From positions 1-64,000 of the forward strand of contig DATJZG010000156.1 of NCBI GenBank assembly GCA_035499295.1: 64,000 nt of DNA, given 5' to 3'. The notes beneath the pieces were generated by a model. The model saw nothing but the letters and a program-made list of their open reading frames with translations, did not search any database and had not been told where the DNA came from. The position numbers and the translations under genes are program-made. Of the stretch, positions 60,532-64,000 are shown piece after piece; the stretch's first letter is position 1, and each line of letters begins with the position of its first letter. The stretch is from DATJZG01 sp035499295 (GTDB taxonomy: Bacteria; Myxococcota; Myxococcia; Myxococcales; Anaeromyxobacteraceae).

Positions 60532-62382
60532 ATGAGATCTCTAGCGATCCGAATCCTGCTCGCGCTCGCCGCGCTGACGGCGGACTCACCCGTGCGCGCA
60601 GATTCCACCGCGAACGCCGTCCTGGCGAAGGCGAAGGCCGCGAGCGGCGGTGAGGCCTGGAACGGCATCCGCACCATGCGCGCGCGTGCCAAGGTCAACA
60701 CCGGGGGGCTCTCCGGCAGCGGGGAGTCGATCGACGACCTGGTGCACGGGTGGTTCCTCGATCGGTTCGCGCTCGGCCCGGTGACGGGGGCCCAGGGATT
60801 CGACGGGAAGACCGCCTGGACGATGGACGCGTCGAAACAGGTGCACGAGGAGGAAGGGGGCGACGCCCGCCTGGCCGCCGTCGACGACGGCTACCGGAGG
60901 CGGCTCGCCTACTGGTTCCCCGAGCGCGGCGCCGCTCGCATCGAGCTCTCCGGCGACGCGACGGAGGGGAGCCGGCGGTTCCGGGTGCTCACCCTCAGCC
61001 CCGAGGGCGGGCGACCCTTCGCCCTGTGGATCGACGCCTCTACCCATCTCGTGGACCGCGTGGTCGAGAAGGCGGCGCTCGAGACGCGGACGACGTTCTA
61101 CTCCGACTACCGGAGCGTCGGAGGGGTGAAGCTGCCATTCCGGAGCCGCTCGACGAACGGAGAGCCGAAGTACGACCAGACCGCGGAAATCGTGGAGGTG
61201 ACCTTCAACGAGCCGGTCGCACCGGAGCTCTTTGCGATGCCGGCGCCGCCGCCTCCCGACTTCTCCATCGCCGGCGGCAAGACATCGACGTCGGTCCCCT
61301 TCGCCCTCGTCAACAACCACATCTACGTCGACGTGCGGCTCGACGGCCGGGGGCCGTTCCGCATGCTCTGCGACACCGGGGGGATGAACATCCTCACCCC
61401 GTCCCTGGCGAAGGCGCTGGGCCTCAAGGCCGAGGGCGCGCTGGAGGGACGCGGGGTCGGGGACCGGTCCGAGGACGTCGCCCTCGCCAAGGTGGGCTCC
61501 CTCCGGGTCGGCGACGCCACTCTCCGCGACCAGGTGTTCGCCGTCTTCCCGCTCGACACCTTCGAGAAGGTGGAGGGGCTGCGCATCTCCGGGATCATCG
61601 GCTACGAGGTGTTCCGCCGCTTCGTGGTGGAGGTCAACTACGAGGAGCGGCGCCTGGGGCTCACGCTGCCGAAGGACTTCGAGTACCGGGGAAGGGGCGT
61701 GGCGGTGCCGTTCCAGTACAACGACAAGATCCCCCAGGTCGAGGGCTCCATCGACGGCATCCCCGGCAAGTTCGACATCGACACCGGCAGCCGCTCCACC
61801 GTCGATCTCACCAGCCCGTTCGTGGAGAAGAACGATCTGAAGAGGAAGTACCCCCTGAGCGCGGTCGTGGTCACCGGCTGGGGCGTCGGGGGACCGGCCC
61901 GGAGCTACGTAACGCGCGGGAAGGAGCTCCGGATCGGCACGGTGGTGGTGCGCGCGCCGGTCCTCCTCCTCTCGGCGCAGGACAAGGGCGCCTTCTCTGA
62001 CCCGTACCTCGCCGGCAACGTGGGCGGCGGCGTGCTGAAGCGCTTCAACATCACCTTCGACTACGGCCACAAGCGGCTCTACCTGGAGGCGAACGCGAAC
62101 GACGCGGCGCCGGACACCTTCGACCGCGCGGGGATGTGGGTGAACGTCGACGAGAGCGGATTCGCGGTCGTCGACGTGATGGCGGACGGCCCGGCCGACC
62201 GGGCCGGGGTTCGCGCCGGGGACTCCATCGTCGCCGTGGGCAGTACCGCGGCCTCGCAGATGAGCCTGGCGGACTTCCGCTCCATGCTCCGGACCCTCAA
62301 GCCCGGCACCGAGGTGCGCCTCACCGTCCAGTCGGGAGGGAAGCGGCGCGAGGTCGTGCTCGTGCTCCGCGACGTCGCCTGA
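60532..62382 (+). CDS. secreted double-retropepsin-like aspartyl protease with PDZ domain
   Basis: The 616-residue product has a signal peptide (~residues 1-23). A LolA-like or lipoprotein-sorting-like beta domain (~30-240) is followed by two retropepsin-like domains with catalytic Asp281 (CDTGGMNILTPS) and Asp417 (IDTGSRSTVDL). A PDZ domain (GPADRAGVRAGDSIVAVG, ~540-612) closes the protein. Two DTG motifs in one chain could form a pepsin-like active site, and the PDZ domain may select C-terminal peptides. ATG 60532 is used. It follows the barrel gene after 148 nt and may share its transcript. Confidence 0.85.
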   Translation: MRSLAIRILLALAALTADSPVRADSTANAVLAKAKAASGGEAWNGIRTMRARAKVNTGGLSGSGESIDDLVHGWFLDRFALGPVTGAQGFDGKTAWTMDASKQVHEEEGGDARLAAVDDGYRRRLAYWFPERGAARIELSGDATEGSRRFRVLTLSPEGGRPFALWIDASTHLVDRVVEKAALETRTTFYSDYRSVGGVKLPFRSRSTNGEPKYDQTAEIVEVTFNEPVAPELFAMPAPPPPDFSIAGGKTSTSVPFALVNNHIYVDVRLDGRGPFRMLCDTGGMNILTPSLAKALGLKAEGALEGRGVGDRSEDVALAKVGSLRVGDATLRDQVFAVFPLDTFEKVEGLRISGIIGYEVFRRFVVEVNYEERRLGLTLPKDFEYRGRGVAVPFQYNDKIPQVEGSIDGIPGKFDIDTGSRSTVDLTSPFVEKNDLKRKYPLSAVVVTGWGVGGPARSYVTRGKELRIGTVVVRAPVLLLSAQDKGAFSDPYLAGNVGGGVLKRFNITFDYGHKRLYLEANANDAAPDTFDRAGMWVNVDESGFAVVDVMADGPADRAGVRAGDSIVAVGSTAASQMSLADFRSMLRTLKPGTEVRLTVQSGGKRREVVLVLRDVA

Positions 62383-62416
62383 ACGCGGTCCGGGCCGGGA
62401 CGTGGGGGGTCCCCGC

Positions 62417-63340
62417 CTAGGCGGGAACGCCCGCGGCTCGAGACCTCGGCGGCGGCGCGTTGCCGCCGGGCCCTCCCCCGCGGAGGGCACGGCGAAAGAA
62501 GGGCTTTAGCCCGAGCCAGGCGACCGAGCCGACCAGCACCGCTCCCCCGGCGACGTTCACGGGCGTGAGGCTCAAGGGGAAGAAGGGCCAGGCGCAGGCG
62601 GCGGTGGCCACCGGTCCCGCCACCCGGACCACGCTCGTCACCGAGAGGCTCGCGTCCCGGAGGGTTCGGTAGTAGAGCAGCACGGAGGCGAGGTTGCCGA
62701 CCAGGGCGGCCGCGACCACCAGTGCCACCCCCGCGGGCGTGCCGCGGCGGCCGAGCTCGCCCGAGAAGGCGCCGTAGCCGAGCACCAGGAGGAGCGAGAA
62801 GACCCGGGAGCTCGCCAGCACCACCGAGGGCCGGGAGCGGACCAGGGCGATCTTGGCGAGCAGGTTCCCGGCGGTGTAGGCGACCGTGGAGGCGAAGGCG
62901 AGCGCCAGGCCGACTCCGCCCGAGGGGGCGGCCCCCTGCCACGAGAAGAGGAAGGCCCCCGCGACCGCCGCGGCGCCGAGCAGCAGGTGGTCGCTTCTCA
63001 GGCGCTCGCCCAGGACGAGAAAGGCGAGCGGCGCGGCGAAGACCGGCGACAGACCGCCGAGGAGCGCGACCGGGACCGGTCCGAGCCGCCCGAGGCTCGC
63101 GAAGAGGCAGACGGCCCCGACGCCGTCGAGCAGGCCGAGGCCGACGAGGACCGGGCTCACCTCGAGGGGCAAGGAGCGCTCCCGGACGCGGGCCCAGACG
63201 ACGCAGCCGATGACCGCGCAGGCCGTGCTCAGGGCGGCGGCGTCGACCGCGCCGATGCGGAGCAGCGCGAAGGCGTTCAGCACCGAGGCGACGGCGGCGA
63301 GCTTGAGGGAGAGGGCCTGTCGTCCGATATCGTGATGCAC
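62417..63340 (-). CDS. EamA/DMT-superfamily permease
   Basis: The 307-residue product has about ten membrane helices in two EamA-type halves, with small-residue-rich motifs such as ALLGGLSPVFAAPLAFLVLG and LVGNLASVLLYYRTL. Such permeases export amino acids, nucleotides or drugs. The substrate is unknown. GTG 63340 was chosen because the first helix begins soon after. The ribosome site is weak. It is divergent from the ABC ATPase gene. Confidence 0.82.
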   Translation of the reverse strand: MHHDIGRQALSLKLAAVASVLNAFALLRIGAVDAAALSTACAVIGCVVWARVRERSLPLEVSPVLVGLGLLDGVGAVCLFASLGRLGPVPVALLGGLSPVFAAPLAFLVLGERLRSDHLLLGAAAVAGAFLFSWQGAAPSGGVGLALAFASTVAYTAGNLLAKIALVRSRPSVVLASSRVFSLLLVLGYGAFSGELGRRGTPAGVALVVAAALVGNLASVLLYYRTLRDASLSVTSVVRVAGPVATAACAWPFFPLSLTPVNVAGGAVLVGSVAWLGLKPFFRRALRGGGPGGNAPPPRSRAAGVPA

Positions 63341-63437
63341 CCAAACGGGTATATCACGGATGGGGCATATGTCGAGACTTGGACCTCCGGCCCAATAGGT
63401 TGTCGATATTGGCGATTTTCCCCGACAAGCGGCGGCG

Positions 63438-64000
63438 ATGGAACTGAGCGCCATCGACGTCCAGGGAGTGGTGAAGCGCTTCGGCCCCTCCGCGGCGCTC
63501 GGGCCCCTGACGCTCTCGGTTCGCGAGCGGTCGACCCTCGCGCTCATCGGGCCCTCGGGCTCCGGCAAGTCCACGCTCCTCCGCCTGGTGATGGGGCTCG
63601 TCGAGCCCGACGAGGGAGTGATCTCAGTTCGCGGCCGGGTCGTCCGCAGGAGCGACGCAGCCCTGCGCCGGAAGATGGGCTACGTGCTGCAGGGGGGAGG
63701 GCTCTTCCCGCACCTGCGCGCGGCGGAGAACGTGACCCTCGTCGCTCGCACCTTGCGCCTCCCCGCCGAGCGCATCGCGCTGCGCCTCTCCGAGCTCGCG
63801 AGCCTGTGCCGGCTCGCCGAGGCGGTGCTCGGCCGCTACCCGGCCGAGCTCTCGGGCGGCCAGAGGCAGCGGGTGAGCCTCATGCGCGCCCTGATGCTCG
63901 ACCCGGAGGTGCTGCTCCTCGACGAGCCGCTCGGGGCGCTCGACCCCGTCACCCGCTCCGAGCTCCAGGTGGACCTGCGCCGGATCTTCGACGAGCTCGG
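63438..64000 (+). CDS. ABC transporter ATP-binding protein, C-terminus cut by window edge
   Basis: About 187 residues of an ABC ATPase are present: Walker A GPSGSGKSTLLRL, the Q-loop in MGYVLQGGGLFPH, the signature ELSGGQRQRVSL and Walker B VLLLDEPLGALDP. GGGLFPHL after the Q-loop resembles osmoprotectant (OpuCA/OsmV-type) importers. ATG 63438 gives a normal N-terminus. Permease and binding-protein genes, if present, lie beyond the edge. Confidence 0.9.
   Translation, partial: MELSAIDVQGVVKRFGPSAALGPLTLSVRERSTLALIGPSGSGKSTLLRLVMGLVEPDEGVISVRGRVVRRSDAALRRKMGYVLQGGGLFPHLRAAENVTLVARTLRLPAERIALRLSELASLCRLAEAVLGRYPAELSGGQRQRVSLMRALMLDPEVLLLDEPLGALDPVTRSELQVDLRRIFDEL

Overview
The window reads as the replication-origin neighbourhood of a very GC-rich deltaproteobacterium of the Myxococcota. 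Anaeromyxobacter or a close relative is my best guess. That is inferred from the gene order (bactofilin-parB-parA-parS-rsmG-jag-yidC-yidD-rnpA-rpmH | dnaA-dnaN-recF-gyrB), from parS sites of the GTTCCACGTGGAAC type, and from myxobacterial families such as archaemetzincin, a MXAN_5187-like protein and MopE-like Cys/Asp-rich lipoproteins. No database search was possible.

Layout. Positions 1-4113 hold the F1 ATP synthase genes atpH-A-G-D on the minus strand, with atpD cut by the window edge. A divergent Hsp20 gene follows at 4259-4699. Positions 4799-11125 are the minus-strand half of the origin region: bactofilin, ParB, ParA, two parS sites, RsmG, a 70-aa orphan, Jag/KhpB, YidC, YidD, RnpA and L34. 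Positions 11407-17851 are the plus-strand half: dnaA, a candidate oriC, dnaN, recF and gyrB. Next come fabH, tRNA-Gln(UUG), an archaemetzincin, a Cys-rich protein, and a minus-strand run of a Spy/CnrX-like protein, an EtfD-like Fe-S membrane oxidoreductase, a Pro/His-rich lipoprotein and rimK. The cluster ileS-lspA-lgt (25400-29937) joins Ile-tRNA charging to the two prolipoprotein-processing enzymes.

From about 30.9 kb the window becomes accessory. An intact tRNA-Phe(GAA) gene has a displaced copy of its 3' half 2.6 kb downstream. The two copies bracket an islet that carries one TolB/TPR membrane protein and no recognisable integrase. After it come mostly single-gene units on both strands: a VAT-1-like reductase, an orphan molybdopterin oxidoreductase, two hotdog thioesterases, a phytanoyl-dioxygenase-like protein that appears to have lost a metal ligand, two HExxH/HEAAHA proteins, a hybrid histidine kinase ending in a complete hemerythrin domain, an aldo/keto reductase, a GNAT/LysR divergent pair, ackA and an MFS pump.

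The last 12 kb encodes mainly envelope and secreted functions: a large MopE-like lipoprotein, a GH44 glycosidase lipoprotein with duplicated Ig-like modules, bacterioferritin, a MIF-like tautomerase, an outer-membrane beta-barrel and a double-retropepsin/PDZ protein. An EamA permease and a truncated ABC ATPase close the window. An IS110 transposase remnant lies at 55.0-55.2 kb. I found no CRISPR array, rRNA operon, intact transposon or prophage, and nothing I can defend as an entirely new multi-gene system. The best leads are the tRNA-Phe islet, the kinase-hemerythrin fusion, the ligand-less dioxygenase homologue, and the Cys-rich gene whose 3' end suggests a frameshift.
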